NCBI RefSeq assembly: GCF_006438965.1
Contig: NZ_RCZM01000001.1
Span: 1,009,614 to 1,073,613 of the forward strand
Length of the DNA stretch: 64,000 nucleotides
Direction of reading: 5' to 3'
Source of the DNA: Pedococcus bigeumensis
GTDB taxonomy: Bacteria > Actinomycetota > Actinomycetes > Actinomycetales > Dermatophilaceae
Part shown: in pieces, positions 49,917 through 59,427 of the stretch
Position numbering within the stretch: the first letter of the stretch is position 1
How the letters are laid out: the number at the start of each line of letters is the position of its first letter
The notes under the pieces: model-generated
What the model was told of the DNA's origin: nothing
The model's database searches: none
What the model saw: the letters and a program-made list of their open reading frames with translations, nothing else
Position numbers and translations under genes: made by a program

Positions 49917-51128
49917 TCAACCGGTCGGCTGGAGACGCTTGGCGGGCTCGGTCTTCCGGGGCGGCGCGGTGGGGCGTAGCGTCTTTGGTGCGGGTCCGGG
50001 AAGTGGCTGATCCGAAGTGTCGGTGTGCGGGTGTGAGCCGGCCGCGCTGGATTGAAGTGACGCCCCGCGGTGCCCTCCCGGGCCCGCGTTGGTGCCTTGA
50101 GCCTGGGCTGAGTCGGCGTCGGCAACCAGCTGTCGATAGATGGTGTCGGAGATCCGTCGCTTGAGACACCGCAGCGCTTCCAGGGGCTTCTTGCCCTCGG
50201 CTCGCTTGCGCCGGAAGTAGGCCCGGCCGTCGGTGTCCAGGCGGAGTTGGGTGACGGCGGCGATGTGGATGACGTGGTTGACCCGTCGGTTGCCGGCCCG
50301 GGAGAGCCGGTGCCGGTTCTGCTCTCCCGAGGACGCGTCGAGCGGGGCGGTGCCGGTCCAGGACGCGAACCGGTTGCGGTCGGCGAACCGGGCGACGTCG
50401 CCGACGTCAGCCAGGACACGCGCGGCGACGACTGGGCCGACGCCGTGGATGTCTGTCAGGTGCGAACCCCGGGCCGCGACCATTGCCTTCAGCTCGGCGG
50501 TGGCCTTCTTCATCTTCGCCTCGACCGCGACCAGCTCGGAGAGTTCTTCGGCCGCGATCCGCCGGCGGGTCTTTCCGGCGATGTCGCGCGGGCGCACGGA
50601 GGCCAGCATTCGCTTGCCCTGGCCGGTGGTGAGGTCCTTCTTCGCTTGTCCCGGAAGGAGTTCCGCCAGCAGCGCCTGCAAACGGTCGACGATCTGGACC
50701 CGGCGACGAGTCAGCGCCTCACGACGCTCAACGAGCAGTCGCAGGGCCTCGAGCTCGCCGTCGACCTGCAGCACCCGAAGGCCTCGGGTGCGGACTGCGA
50801 CCATCGCGATCGAGTGCGCGTCATGCGCGTCGGTCTTGCGGTTGTGGCCGGTGTCGAAGAGCCGCACTCGCGCCGCGAGCTAGGCCGGGACATCGACGAC
50901 GTGCTCACCTGACTCCAGCAGCCGCTGCGCCAGCGGACGTCCGACGCCGTTGGCGCCTTCGACCGCCCACACCCGCACCGGCCAGGCCTTCGCGTAGGCC
51001 CGCATCGCCGCGTAGCCAGCCCGGTCCGTCGTGAACCGGCCCTGGCCCAGCATCCGTTCGTGATCGTCGACGACCTCGATCGTCGCCGACAGCTTGTGGG
51101 GGTCGACCCCGATGACAACGTGCTCCAT
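49917..51128 (-). pseudogene. IS110 transposase interrupted by an amber codon
   Basis: A 403-codon reading frame with an in-frame TAG at codon 83 (50880-50882), where relatives usually have Lys (VPAKLAARVR), consistent with one base change AAG to TAG. The N-terminal RuvC-like DEDD domain keeps its acidic residues (VIGVDPHK, VWAVEGANG, KTDAHDAH). The C-terminal Transposase_20 domain keeps the serine in RLSRAGNRRVN. All else is intact, so the lesion is recent or the codon is read through. GGGAGCGAGG lies before the ATG. Confidence 0.88.
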
Positions 51129-51378
51129 GCCTCGCTCCCGCCTGTGCTCGTACCGGTGTGGACGGCGAGGTGGGCAGTGCTACTACGAGCAGGGCAGTCC
51201 CTTCTTGAGCCACGCCTCGTCACGGCACCCGGCGGGCCGCAGTCCGATAGTGAGCCACACCGATGAGGCTGGTGGGCAGCCCAATAGAGAGCGTCCCGCC
51301 GAGCACCTGGACCGAGTCTGGCCAGACACCGGCCCTGCGGAAAGTCTCTAGTAGCCCACTAAGACGCCTCCAGGCACC
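51129..51378 (-). ncRNA. Candidate IS110 bridge-RNA region
   Basis: In IS110 elements the noncoding region upstream of the recombinase encodes a bridge RNA that pairs with target and donor DNA. This 250-bp gene-free stretch is in the right place and contains several short inverted repeats, but no structure was confidently derived by eye. Confidence 0.3.
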
Positions 51379-51396
51379 GCTAGCTGTGATGTCCAG
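51379..51396 (+). mobile_element. Solitary IS481-type terminus remnant
   Basis: GCTAGC followed by TGTGATGTCCAG matches the terminus of the IS481 element at 63697-63714 (GCTAGT then the same 12-mer). IS481 elements target NCTAGN. No transposase is attached here, so it is probably a leftover end. Confidence 0.5.
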
Positions 51397-51515
51397 CCGT
51401 GCCGCGGGCGGAGTTGCCTAGTCCTGCAAGAACGGCTTAATGGTTAGCCGCCGTGCCGATAAGCCAGCTGTGGACGATGCCGGAACCCGGCGTAGGTCAC
51501 GGTCGTCACACAAGG

Positions 51516-51920
51516 ATGAGCCGCTCCCTGTCCTTGGCCGTGGTCCTCGTCCTGGGTGGCTTCCTACTCGTGGCGTGCGGCGCCGTGACGACAGAGTCGG
51601 ACGGAAGCACTGTCGACTCGGGGGTCACGGCGCCGCGCTCGTACGCGCCGGAGCCCAGTTCGGGCTCGCCCAGCAACGCCAGCCCCGAGCTCACCCTCAC
51701 CGGCACCGTGGAGGCAGGGGTCGAGAAGGGGTGTCTCGTGCTGGTGGGCAATGGGACGGCCTACGTGCTGATTGGCGAGCTGGCTGGTGTGGTGCCCGGC
51801 AGTCGGGCCACTGTCCGAGGCCATGAAGCGACCAACGTGCGGACGACGTGCCAGCAGGGGTCGCCCTTCCGGGTCACCGCGGTCGTCGAGGCGACGGTGG
51901 GTACCGATCCGGCCACCTGA
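51516..51920 (+). CDS. Small secreted lipoprotein
   Basis: 134 residues from ATG 51516: a hydrophobic signal with the lipobox LLVAC at about residue 21, a Ser/Pro-rich linker (about 40-60), then a small beta-rich domain (LTLTGTVEAGVEKGCLVLV) with two cysteines (in KGCLVL and RTTCQQG). The second half resembles OB-like domains of other actinobacterial lipoproteins, but no family was recognised. It is convergent with the subtilase across a strong terminator. Confidence 0.7.
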   Translation: MSRSLSLAVVLVLGGFLLVACGAVTTESDGSTVDSGVTAPRSYAPEPSSGSPSNASPELTLTGTVEAGVEKGCLVLVGNGTAYVLIGELAGVVPGSRATVRGHEATNVRTTCQQGSPFRVTAVVEATVGTDPAT

Positions 51921-51961
51921 TGTCGGTGCGCTGGCCCGTCCGGTGGCGGAACTGGATGCAA

Positions 51962-51995
51962 CGGAGCCCCCACCGAGGGTTTGGTGGGGGCTCCG
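51962..51995. terminator. Strong bidirectional terminator hairpin
   Basis: A perfect 13-bp stem: CGGAGCCCCCACC (51962-51974) with GGTGGGGGCTCCG (51983-51995) and an 8-base loop. It lies between the lipoprotein stop and the end of the subtilase gene. Confidence 0.8.
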
Positions 51996-52009
51996 CTGGG
52001 GCGGTGCGG

Positions 52010-55003
52010 CTACTTGAGGATGGCCACCAGGGTGCGGCCCACCGAGCTGGTGCCGTCGCTCCAGTCGACGGCGCCGAGATAGCGGGTGCCCGCTGCCAGG
52101 CCTGTCCACGCCACCGTGGCCGACGCTGGGCGGCCGACCGTCACGGCCTGGGTGGCCGGGGTGACCGTGAGGTTGCCCGACTGTGTGATGCCCACGGCGA
52201 AGCTGTTGACCTGGATGCCGAGGGACGCGGTCGCTCCGGCGAAGTAGGTCGCCTGGATCGTGTAGGTGCCACCGAGGTCGTCACCCGAGAGGTTGACTGC
52301 TTCTTCAGCTGTGGCACCACCACTGGACCCCACTTCAGTGGTCCCCTTCTTGACGACGAGGTCGACGTCGGTGTTGGCCGGGTAGTCCGCGTCATATGTC
52401 GCGAAGCGGAGGACCTTGCTACCGGCGGGGGCGGTGAACGTCGTCGTGCCGGCGGCGCCCTTGGACGCCGTAACGGTGCCGACCGTCGCGGGGTTGAGGC
52501 CCGCTGTCGTCGCGGCCAGGGTGCCGGTGAAGCCGGGGGTGACGGAGACCGTCTTGGACCCGCTGGTGCCGGTCCCGCTCAGCTCGGTCGGAACTGTCGC
52601 TGCCACAGGCTGTAGCGCGACCGCACTGCGCACCGAGTGACCACGCTTGTCCGTCCACGTCAGCGAACCGAAGGCCCACTTGGTGAGCGGTGCCGTGGTC
52701 CGGGTGAAGGTGACGCTGAAGGAGCGGGACTGCAGCGGCGGGACAGTCAGCTTGGAGACGTTGACCGTGGCGGTGAAGCCAGTCGGTGCGACGACCGTCG
52801 GGGTGTACTGCGACGCCTGGTCTACCGACGTGTTCGTCACCGTGCGGGTCACCGTCTGGGAGCCGGCCAGGCCGGCGACCGCGATGCTCGGGTAGTTGAG
52901 GTTGCTCGGGTCGATGGAGCCGTACGTCGCGCAGAACGACGGGTCCGAGACCAACTGGAACTGCCCGATGCCGCAGCCGTACCGCACCCAGTCGACTGCG
53001 CCGTTGTCATAGACCAGGCCCGGGTCGAAGGCCGGGGCGGGAGTGACATGGCCGTTGCCATAGTCCAGCGGCGTCGCGTCAGCACCGCCGCGCTGGATGG
53101 GCAGGCCCTTGTTGTCGAGCGGCGACGCAGTCGTCATGAGCGCTGACTTGACCCACATCGGCGACCAACCGGGGTGCGCCTGGAGGACGAGGGCGGCGAT
53201 GCCCGTGATGTGCGGCGCAGCCATCGAGGTGCCGGAGTATGCGTCAAAACTGTTGCCGTTGTTCCCCGGAGGGGCGACGGCTGCCACGACGTCGACGCCC
53301 GGAGCGGTGATGTCCGGCTTGAGCAGGTCGCCACCGCCCGCCAGGGCCGGACCGAAGGAGGAGAAGCCCGCCATCTCCGGAGCTCGCACCGGGGTGGTGT
53401 CGCGCGCCGAGATGGTCGCCGTGGCACTTGACCCGACTGAGGCGGCATACGCCTTGATCGCGCTGCCGTCGGCTGAGTTGACGTGGCTGGTGGGGATGAT
53501 GTGGAAGTCGGCGTTGAGCGACTGGGCGGCGCTCGTGTTCGCCAGCACCATGCCGACGCCACCGGCCTCGTTCACGGCCTGGGACTTGTCGACCCGGGCG
53601 TTGACGCCGCGGTCACAGATGACGATCTTGCCGGCCACCTTGGCCGGGTCGAGTGCGTTGCCCCCGGGGGTGGCGGTGCTGTAGCAAAGTCGGGCGGCCT
53701 CCGAGTTAGCGCCTGCCAGGACCGCGTCCGTCGACCGGATCAGCGGCTTGGGTCCGATGCCGGGCGACACCCCGACGCCGTGGTAGACGGCACCGTTGCC
53801 GAGTGTGACCGTGTTGGTGTTGCCCCTGTCGTGGGTGCTCGCCGCAACGGTCATCTCCCAGGGGGCGTTGTGGGCCACGCTGCTCGCGCCGACCGTGTCG
53901 CCGCTGTTGCCGGCGGAGGCCGAGATGAAGACACCTGCTTGGGCGGCGCTGAAGAACGCCAGCTCGTCGGGGGAGACGATGTACTGCGACGAGCCGGAGA
54001 TGGAGTAGTTGATGACGTCGACGCCGTCGCTCACCGCATCGTCGATCGCCGCCACGATGCCTGCCGTGGTGCCGGAACCGCTGGTGTGGTCGGCGGTCTC
54101 CCACAGGACCTTGTAGATGGCGAGCCGGGCCGCCGGGGCCATGCCTGAGGCCTGACCGACAACACCACCGTTGATCACTGCGGTGACGCCGTTCGCCCCG
54201 GCCGCCGTGCTTGCGGTGTGCGATCCGTGGCCGTTGTAGTCACGTGGGCCAACGAACTCTTCGGGGATGACCGTGTTGCCGAAGTCGGCCCCGTAGTAGC
54301 GGGCGCCGATGATCTTGTTCGTGCACGCGATCGGCTCTTCAGCTCCGGCGTCGCACACACCGTGCCACTTGGCGTTGATCGTCGCCTGGTCGGGTCGCGG
54401 GATGGAAAGTGGTGCAAAGGCTGGGTTCTCGGCCCAGATCCCTGTGTCGAGGTCGGCGATGATCACTCCCTCGCCGGCGTGGCTGACGCCGCCGAACTGC
54501 TTCTGCCACACACCGCCCGTGCCGGACAGTCCGAGGAAGCCCGGGGTGCTGATCGTGTCCGCCTTGCGGACCTCGTCCTTCCAGACCTTGACGACGCCCG
54601 GCGCCTTGGCGATGGCGTCAGCCTGGGCACCTGTGAGTGTGGCGGAGAAGCCGTTGAACGCCACCGAGTAGTCGTGCCGGCCGCGGGCAGACGCCCCGAC
54701 CGAAGCGAGGGCCTTCGTATGGGCGTCGGACAGGTGTTTGGCGTAGCCACGCGCGTTCGCGCTGCGGGTGTCGACCTTGGCGCCCACCTTCGGCTTGGTG
54801 GCCTTGAAGCCCGGGACACCTCCGGCATACGTTGCAAGCGGGTCGCCGGCCGTCATGACGATGTATCGCCCGGACGGCGAAGCGGCCGCCGAGGCGACCG
54901 CCGTCGGAACCGTGAACGCAAGCGGGACGGCGACGACGGCCGCGGCTCCCGTCGCGGCAGCGACAAGCCGGGTCACGGGCCGCCGCACAGTGGATTGGAT
55001 CAT
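52010..55003 (-). CDS. Large secreted subtilisin-like serine protease (S8 family)
   Basis: 997 residues. A signal peptide (1-40) precedes an I9 inhibitor prodomain (about 45-145). The S8 domain has a complete triad: Asp186 in DLDTGIW, His259 in GHGSHTA and Ser593 in SGTSMAAP, with Asn366 of the oxyanion hole. A protease-associated insertion (about 420-520) and a C-terminal Fn3-like segment (about 690-790) with a further beta-rich domain to the end follow the PatA/cucumisin-like layout. GAGGAG before ATG 55003 sets the start. It is a secreted degradative enzyme standing alone. Confidence 0.93.
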   Translation of the reverse strand: MIQSTVRRPVTRLVAAATGAAAVVAVPLAFTVPTAVASAAASPSGRYIVMTAGDPLATYAGGVPGFKATKPKVGAKVDTRSANARGYAKHLSDAHTKALASVGASARGRHDYSVAFNGFSATLTGAQADAIAKAPGVVKVWKDEVRKADTISTPGFLGLSGTGGVWQKQFGGVSHAGEGVIIADLDTGIWAENPAFAPLSIPRPDQATINAKWHGVCDAGAEEPIACTNKIIGARYYGADFGNTVIPEEFVGPRDYNGHGSHTASTAAGANGVTAVINGGVVGQASGMAPAARLAIYKVLWETADHTSGSGTTAGIVAAIDDAVSDGVDVINYSISGSSQYIVSPDELAFFSAAQAGVFISASAGNSGDTVGASSVAHNAPWEMTVAASTHDRGNTNTVTLGNGAVYHGVGVSPGIGPKPLIRSTDAVLAGANSEAARLCYSTATPGGNALDPAKVAGKIVICDRGVNARVDKSQAVNEAGGVGMVLANTSAAQSLNADFHIIPTSHVNSADGSAIKAYAASVGSSATATISARDTTPVRAPEMAGFSSFGPALAGGGDLLKPDITAPGVDVVAAVAPPGNNGNSFDAYSGTSMAAPHITGIAALVLQAHPGWSPMWVKSALMTTASPLDNKGLPIQRGGADATPLDYGNGHVTPAPAFDPGLVYDNGAVDWVRYGCGIGQFQLVSDPSFCATYGSIDPSNLNYPSIAVAGLAGSQTVTRTVTNTSVDQASQYTPTVVAPTGFTATVNVSKLTVPPLQSRSFSVTFTRTTAPLTKWAFGSLTWTDKRGHSVRSAVALQPVAATVPTELSGTGTSGSKTVSVTPGFTGTLAATTAGLNPATVGTVTASKGAAGTTTFTAPAGSKVLRFATYDADYPANTDVDLVVKKGTTEVGSSGGATAEEAVNLSGDDLGGTYTIQATYFAGATASLGIQVNSFAVGITQSGNLTVTPATQAVTVGRPASATVAWTGLAAGTRYLGAVDWSDGTSSVGRTLVAILK

Positions 55004-55224
55004 CAGTGAACTCCTCCAGTGTCTGAGCGCCCCTAATCTGTGCACCCTGCCCGGAAGATAACGGCGCGGAGACGCTTCCACCACCCCCATCAGCGGGTCG
55101 CATCCCTAAAGGTTCGGCAAAGTCCAGCCAGCCCGCCCGCCACGTAGCGCCTGGCCACGACCAGGTGGCAGTCGCCTTGCTCATGGGAGTCCTGGCTACG
55201 TCGGTGCGGACGCGTGTCGGAGGC

Positions 55225-55830
55225 TCAGTTTCCAGGCGACGCGGAGCGAATGTCCGCGACGCTGACCACTCCGCGCCGAAGAGCCTCGTTGGCGAGCCTC
55301 GCACGCGTTCGCTCGGTCGGCAGGGTGAGGGCAAACTTGTCGTAAAGCTTCACCAGATGCTGCTTGACGGCCGCATCCGTCACCTGCAACGCGCGTGCGA
55401 TTTCGTGTGTGGTCGCAGGCTCTACGAAGACAGCGTCCGGGATTCGCCCGCTGAACAGGGCGAGCAGAACATCCCGTTCTCGCCTCGTGAGGTCCGGCAC
55501 ACCGCGTGGGCTTGCCGTCGGGGCGAGGTCGATGGTGCTCGACTCAGGGCGGTAGACCAAGCGTGAGCGACCAATCCGAATCTCGTCGCCACGGCGGAGG
55601 GGTCGTTCGGTGAGAACGCGCTCGCCGTTGACGAAGGTGCCATTGCGGGAACTCAGGTCGCTTACGCTCCAGGAACCGGCAAGCGGTTCCAATGCCGCGT
55701 GCACGGCTGAGGATTCCGGATCCGAGATGGTGATGTCGTTCTCGGCGGCCCGACCGATGGTCATGCGCGGGCCCTGAAGGAGTACCAAGCTGGCCCGCCC
55801 CAGTGACCAGAGTTCGATGACGTCCGGCAT
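55225..55830 (-). CDS. FHA domain protein with LuxR-type DNA-binding domain
   Basis: 201 residues. The FHA domain (about 15-100) has the phosphothreonine-binding pattern IGRAAENDI, then SAVHAAL and DLSSRNGTFVNGE. The C-terminal LuxR-like HTH (about 115-190) includes LTRRERDVLLALFSG and ATTHEIARALQVTDAAVKQHLVKLYDKF. The start was set at ATG 55830 because TACAAT (a leaderless -10) is seven bases upstream and overlaps an earlier ATG at 55839. It probably recognises a phosphothreonine made by the kinase gene next door and regulates transcription. Confidence 0.9.
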   Translation of the reverse strand: MPDVIELWSLGRASLVLLQGPRMTIGRAAENDITISDPESSAVHAALEPLAGSWSVSDLSSRNGTFVNGERVLTERPLRRGDEIRIGRSRLVYRPESSTIDLAPTASPRGVPDLTRRERDVLLALFSGRIPDAVFVEPATTHEIARALQVTDAAVKQHLVKLYDKFALTLPTERTRARLANEALRRGVVSVADIRSASPGN

Positions 55831-55837
55831 GTCGAGC

Positions 55838-55843
55838 ATTGTA
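55838..55843 (-). promoter_or_regulatory. -10 element of leaderless FHA-LuxR gene
   Basis: TACAAT on the minus strand, seven bases before ATG 55830. It decides that start over the ATG at 55839, which lies inside the hexamer. Confidence 0.55.
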
Positions 55844-55938
55844 TGAGCGGGTCCTCTGGACTGGCGGGTTTCGCGGAGTCATGGGTCACGTCGGAGCCAT
55901 GCCGCCGGCGGGCGGCGCCGGGCTGTTGCACTCTGAGT

Positions 55939-58900
55939 TCAGACGATCCACATCTGGTCGAAGAGGACACCGATGACTGGATTTCGGACGTAGTTGTGCA
56001 CGCGCTTGGACACCGCGTCCACCCAGGACGCGTTGACGAGCGAGATCCACGGCGACGCGTCTGTGATGCGTTTGTCGGCCACCGCCCAGACGTCGTTCGC
56101 GGCGTGCAGCGACGTCGACTCGAGTTGTTGGGCCTCGCGCATTGTCGCGTCGATGCGCGCATCGCAGAACCCGGACGTGTTCGAGTTGTCCGGGTCGCCG
56201 GCGGAGAAGGAGGCGCAGGCGAACAACCGAGGGATGAAATCCTCGACGCTCTGGTCGTTCGATATCCAGCCGAAGAACGAGGCCTGCACCTTGTGGCCCG
56301 AATCGGCGACATATGCGAAGTAATCACCTCCGGGATTGCCGACATTGAAGCTGACCCGGTACCCCAGGTCACGCAGCGCACGCACGACCGCCTGCACTCC
56401 CGGCGCGGGATTGGGAAGCGACCAGACGGTCACCCGCATGCCAGCCGTGTGCGAGGCGGCCACGAGCCTTTCGGCCGTCACGAAGTCCGGTGAGTCCCAG
56501 GACCCTCGGGAGTTTGGGTGCAGCGTGTAGGGGCAGTAGGGCCGATACCCCGGAGAATCGGGTGGCAGAATCTGACAGGTAGGCGTCACGATTGAAGGCC
56601 ACGCCGCAGCGGCCGCGGCGCGGTCCACCGCAAAGTTCAGCGCCCGGCGCACCCTCACGTCGTTGAACGGCGGGATTCGGGTGTTCAGCGCAACACCCCT
56701 TGTCGAGCCGTCCGCTGTCAGATGCAAGCGATCTCCGAATCTGGCGGCCAGCTCGGCTTCGGTACCGGCGAATCGGGCATCGGCCCAATCGGTTCGTCCC
56801 GCGTCAACGTCGGCGATCTCCGTCTTCGCCTCAGCCGCTGAGACCGGAGACCCGACCGACGCGACCAGGTAGTCGATGCCATCAGGAAATCCGGCGGGTT
56901 GGGCCGCGGTCGACCATTGTTCGAAGTACGAGTTGCGGGTGAGCCTGATCAACTTGCCCGGGATGTAGGTACTGATCCGATATGGTCCGGACGCGGAAAC
57001 GGGCACCACCTTTTGCTCGGCCAGCGGTGTGGCTGCGGGCACGGCCGCGCAAGCGGTGGCGATCTGTTCGAGGAATGCGGCGTTTGGCCGGACAAGGTGG
57101 ATGGTGACGGAGCGTGCCGTCGGATCGATAACGATGCCACTGATGACGCATTTGGAGACACTGCAAGTTGACGCGCCAACGATCTCGTTCTGGACCGTTG
57201 TCAGGCCGGAGGCGATGGCCCGCTCGAATCCACGCCGAACGTCGTATACCGTCAGCGGGCTTCCGTCGGACCAGCGGATGCCTGCGCGCAGGTGAAACGA
57301 GTAGCTGCGGCCGCCCTCGGTTGACGCGGGGAGGTCGGTCGCCAGATCCGGCACGATCTCGGTCCCCTTCGCGCCAGGAGCGTGACGCAGACCGACCAGG
57401 CCGTCGTAGGTGCTGTTGAGCAGTCCGGAGGTGATTTGGGTGCCTCCGTAGGACGGGTCAACCGAGCCGGGATTCTCGCCGCGGATGCGCAGGGTGCCGC
57501 CGCGGTGGCGCGTCGGGTCGATCGCGCCTGCAACCCACACCGCACCGCCCTTCCCCGCGGTCGTGACACCGGTCGGGATGACTCCGAGAGGGATAGTGCG
57601 GACGAGCCGCGCAGGCGATTGCCCGACGTCCACCTCGTACAGCGCCGCCTCGCCGGTGGACGCCACCCAGAGAATCCCGCTGCCGCCAGCGATCATTGCC
57701 GTCGGCTGGGATGCTGTTCCGAGGGCGACAGTGGTAGCGACGGAGTTGCCGGTCGCAGGAAGCCGGGAGATCGTGCCGTCCAAGTTGTTCGCCACCCAGA
57801 CGTCGTTTCCGACCACGCGGATGCCTTCGGGATCGTGACCAACGGGGATTGTCTGGACGACAGTGTTGCTGGTCGGATCGATGCGCGACACGCTGTTCGA
57901 CGTGGAGTTGGCTACCCATACGGGGCTGCCGCCGCTGATCGCTCCGGGTCCAGCCCCGACCGGGATGGTTCGCACGACGATGTTCAGGGCTGGATCGATG
58001 CGGGAGACCGTCGCGTCGCCGGTATTCGTGACCCAGACCGCTCCTGAAGCGACAGCGATGCCACCCGGGGCGGTGCCGACCGCGATGCTCCGCGTCCGAT
58101 CCGTGGCGGGATCGATGCGAGACACCGTGCCGGACGCGCCGTTGGTGACCCACACCGAGCCAGCCCCGATCGCGACGGCGGAGGGCGCTGACTCGACCAC
58201 GATTCGCGTCACCGAACCAGTGGCTGGATCGATGCGCGACACGGTGTCCGCGTTGGTGTTTGCAGTCCAGATCGCGCCGAACCCCGCTACCACCGCGCTC
58301 GGCCCGGCGTCGACGGCGATGCTGCGGATCAACCGGCCCGTCGTGGGGTCGAGCATGCTGACCGAGTTCTCGCCCGCCGCACTGATCCTCGTTCCGGCGA
58401 CCTCCCCATCCCGGGTCGTGGCCACGACCGCCGCGGTGATCGCAACCACACTAAGCGCCAGGATTGCGGCCAGCGCGGGGTGCGACTGTCGGGCGGCTCG
58501 TGCCGCCCAGCGACGCCATCTTTCGGATCGCCGCGTGGCGGGATCGCGCTCCAGTGCGTGCCGGGCAGCGAGGGCCAGCTCGGTGGCAGTCCGGTACCGC
58601 TTTGCCGGATCCTTCGCCAGCCCCCTTGCTATGACCGCATCAAAGGCGGCCAGGTTTTGCACCCTCGCCGACGGTTTGGGCGGCGCCTCGTCGAGATGGG
58701 CGTGCAGCAGGTCCGGCAGGGTCGTGTTCTCGAACGGACGTCGCCCAGTTAGACATTCGTACAACAAGCAGGCCAAGGCGTAGATGTCGCCCGACGCAGC
58801 CGGGCGTGCTCCACGGAACCGCTCCGGGGCCATGTACGCCAGGGTCCCGGCAGGCTGATCCTCGCGGGTGGTCGTGGGAGCATCTACTGACCGAGCGATG

Positions 58901-59427
58901 CCGAAGTCCACGAGATACGCAAAGTCGGAGCTTCCGGAACCGCGCGAGATCAAAACGTTCGACGGCTTGACGTCACGGTGAACAAGGCCCGCGTCGTGCG
59001 CCGCTTCCAGCGCGCCGGCCACCTGCTCGACGATATGCACGGCCCGTCCCGGGGATAGCGCGCCAGCTTCGAGGATGGTGGCCAGGTCCGAGCCCTCGAC
59101 CAGTCGCATGTCGAGGTAGAGGCGACCCTCGATCTCGCCGAACCCGTGCACCGGGATGACGTGAGGGTGTCGCAGCGTGGCGACAATCTGTGCCTCCCGC
59201 CGAAACCGGGCGCACAGCTCTGCGTCCTCGCTCACCTCGTGTGCCAGCAACTTCAGTGCGACATACCGGTTGTGTCGGACATCGAGGGCGTTGTGGACCT
59301 CGCCCATCCCTCCGCGACCGATCAGCCAGTTCAACGTGTAAGGCCCGAACTGCGTGGGAATGGGGATCATCCTCCCCGGCTGGTATTGGCCACCGCGAGC
59401 CGATGGTGGCGCTTCCGCAGTGCACAT
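55939..59427 (-). CDS. Ser/Thr protein kinase fused to beta-propeller and family-5 solute-binding sensor
   Basis: About 1160 residues. An N-terminal PknB-like kinase (about 28-295) has the invariant Lys59 in VALKLL, HRDVKPSN (Asp152) and DFG (Asp174). A single transmembrane helix follows (about 316-337). Outside are seven to eight beta-propeller repeats of the YVTN/Vgb type (about 345-650) with recurrent SVWVTN-x-GTVSRIDPAT units, and then a complete SBP_bac_5 oligopeptide/nickel-binding-like domain (about 660-1160; GRTLRIRG-like start, IRWSDGSPLTVYDVRRGFE). A ligand-sensing kinase is likely. The start is uncertain: TTG 59460 or ATG 59370 are alternatives. It is followed by an FHA-LuxR gene on the same strand. 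Confidence 0.9.
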   Translation of the reverse strand: MCTAEAPPSARGGQYQPGRMIPIPTQFGPYTLNWLIGRGGMGEVHNALDVRHNRYVALKLLAHEVSEDAELCARFRREAQIVATLRHPHVIPVHGFGEIEGRLYLDMRLVEGSDLATILEAGALSPGRAVHIVEQVAGALEAAHDAGLVHRDVKPSNVLISRGSGSSDFAYLVDFGIARSVDAPTTTREDQPAGTLAYMAPERFRGARPAASGDIYALACLLYECLTGRRPFENTTLPDLLHAHLDEAPPKPSARVQNLAAFDAVIARGLAKDPAKRYRTATELALAARHALERDPATRRSERWRRWAARAARQSHPALAAILALSVVAITAAVVATTRDGEVAGTRISAAGENSVSMLDPTTGRLIRSIAVDAGPSAVVAGFGAIWTANTNADTVSRIDPATGSVTRIVVESAPSAVAIGAGSVWVTNGASGTVSRIDPATDRTRSIAVGTAPGGIAVASGAVWVTNTGDATVSRIDPALNIVVRTIPVGAGPGAISGGSPVWVANSTSNSVSRIDPTSNTVVQTIPVGHDPEGIRVVGNDVWVANNLDGTISRLPATGNSVATTVALGTASQPTAMIAGGSGILWVASTGEAALYEVDVGQSPARLVRTIPLGVIPTGVTTAGKGGAVWVAGAIDPTRHRGGTLRIRGENPGSVDPSYGGTQITSGLLNSTYDGLVGLRHAPGAKGTEIVPDLATDLPASTEGGRSYSFHLRAGIRWSDGSPLTVYDVRRGFERAIASGLTTVQNEIVGASTCSVSKCVISGIVIDPTARSVTIHLVRPNAAFLEQIATACAAVPAATPLAEQKVVPVSASGPYRISTYIPGKLIRLTRNSYFEQWSTAAQPAGFPDGIDYLVASVGSPVSAAEAKTEIADVDAGRTDWADARFAGTEAELAARFGDRLHLTADGSTRGVALNTRIPPFNDVRVRRALNFAVDRAAAAAAWPSIVTPTCQILPPDSPGYRPYCPYTLHPNSRGSWDSPDFVTAERLVAASHTAGMRVTVWSLPNPAPGVQAVVRALRDLGYRVSFNVGNPGGDYFAYVADSGHKVQASFFGWISNDQSVEDFIPRLFACASFSAGDPDNSNTSGFCDARIDATMREAQQLESTSLHAANDVWAVADKRITDASPWISLVNASWVDAVSKRVHNYVRNPVIGVLFDQMWIV

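Larger units (their letters stand above)
49851..51378 (-). mobile_element. IS110-family insertion sequence (boundaries approximate)
   Basis: It consists of the interrupted transposase (49917-51128), a short right flank and a roughly 250-bp noncoding region upstream of the transposase. IS110 elements lack terminal inverted repeats, so the ends were not located; the limits given are the nearest host features. Confidence 0.7.
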
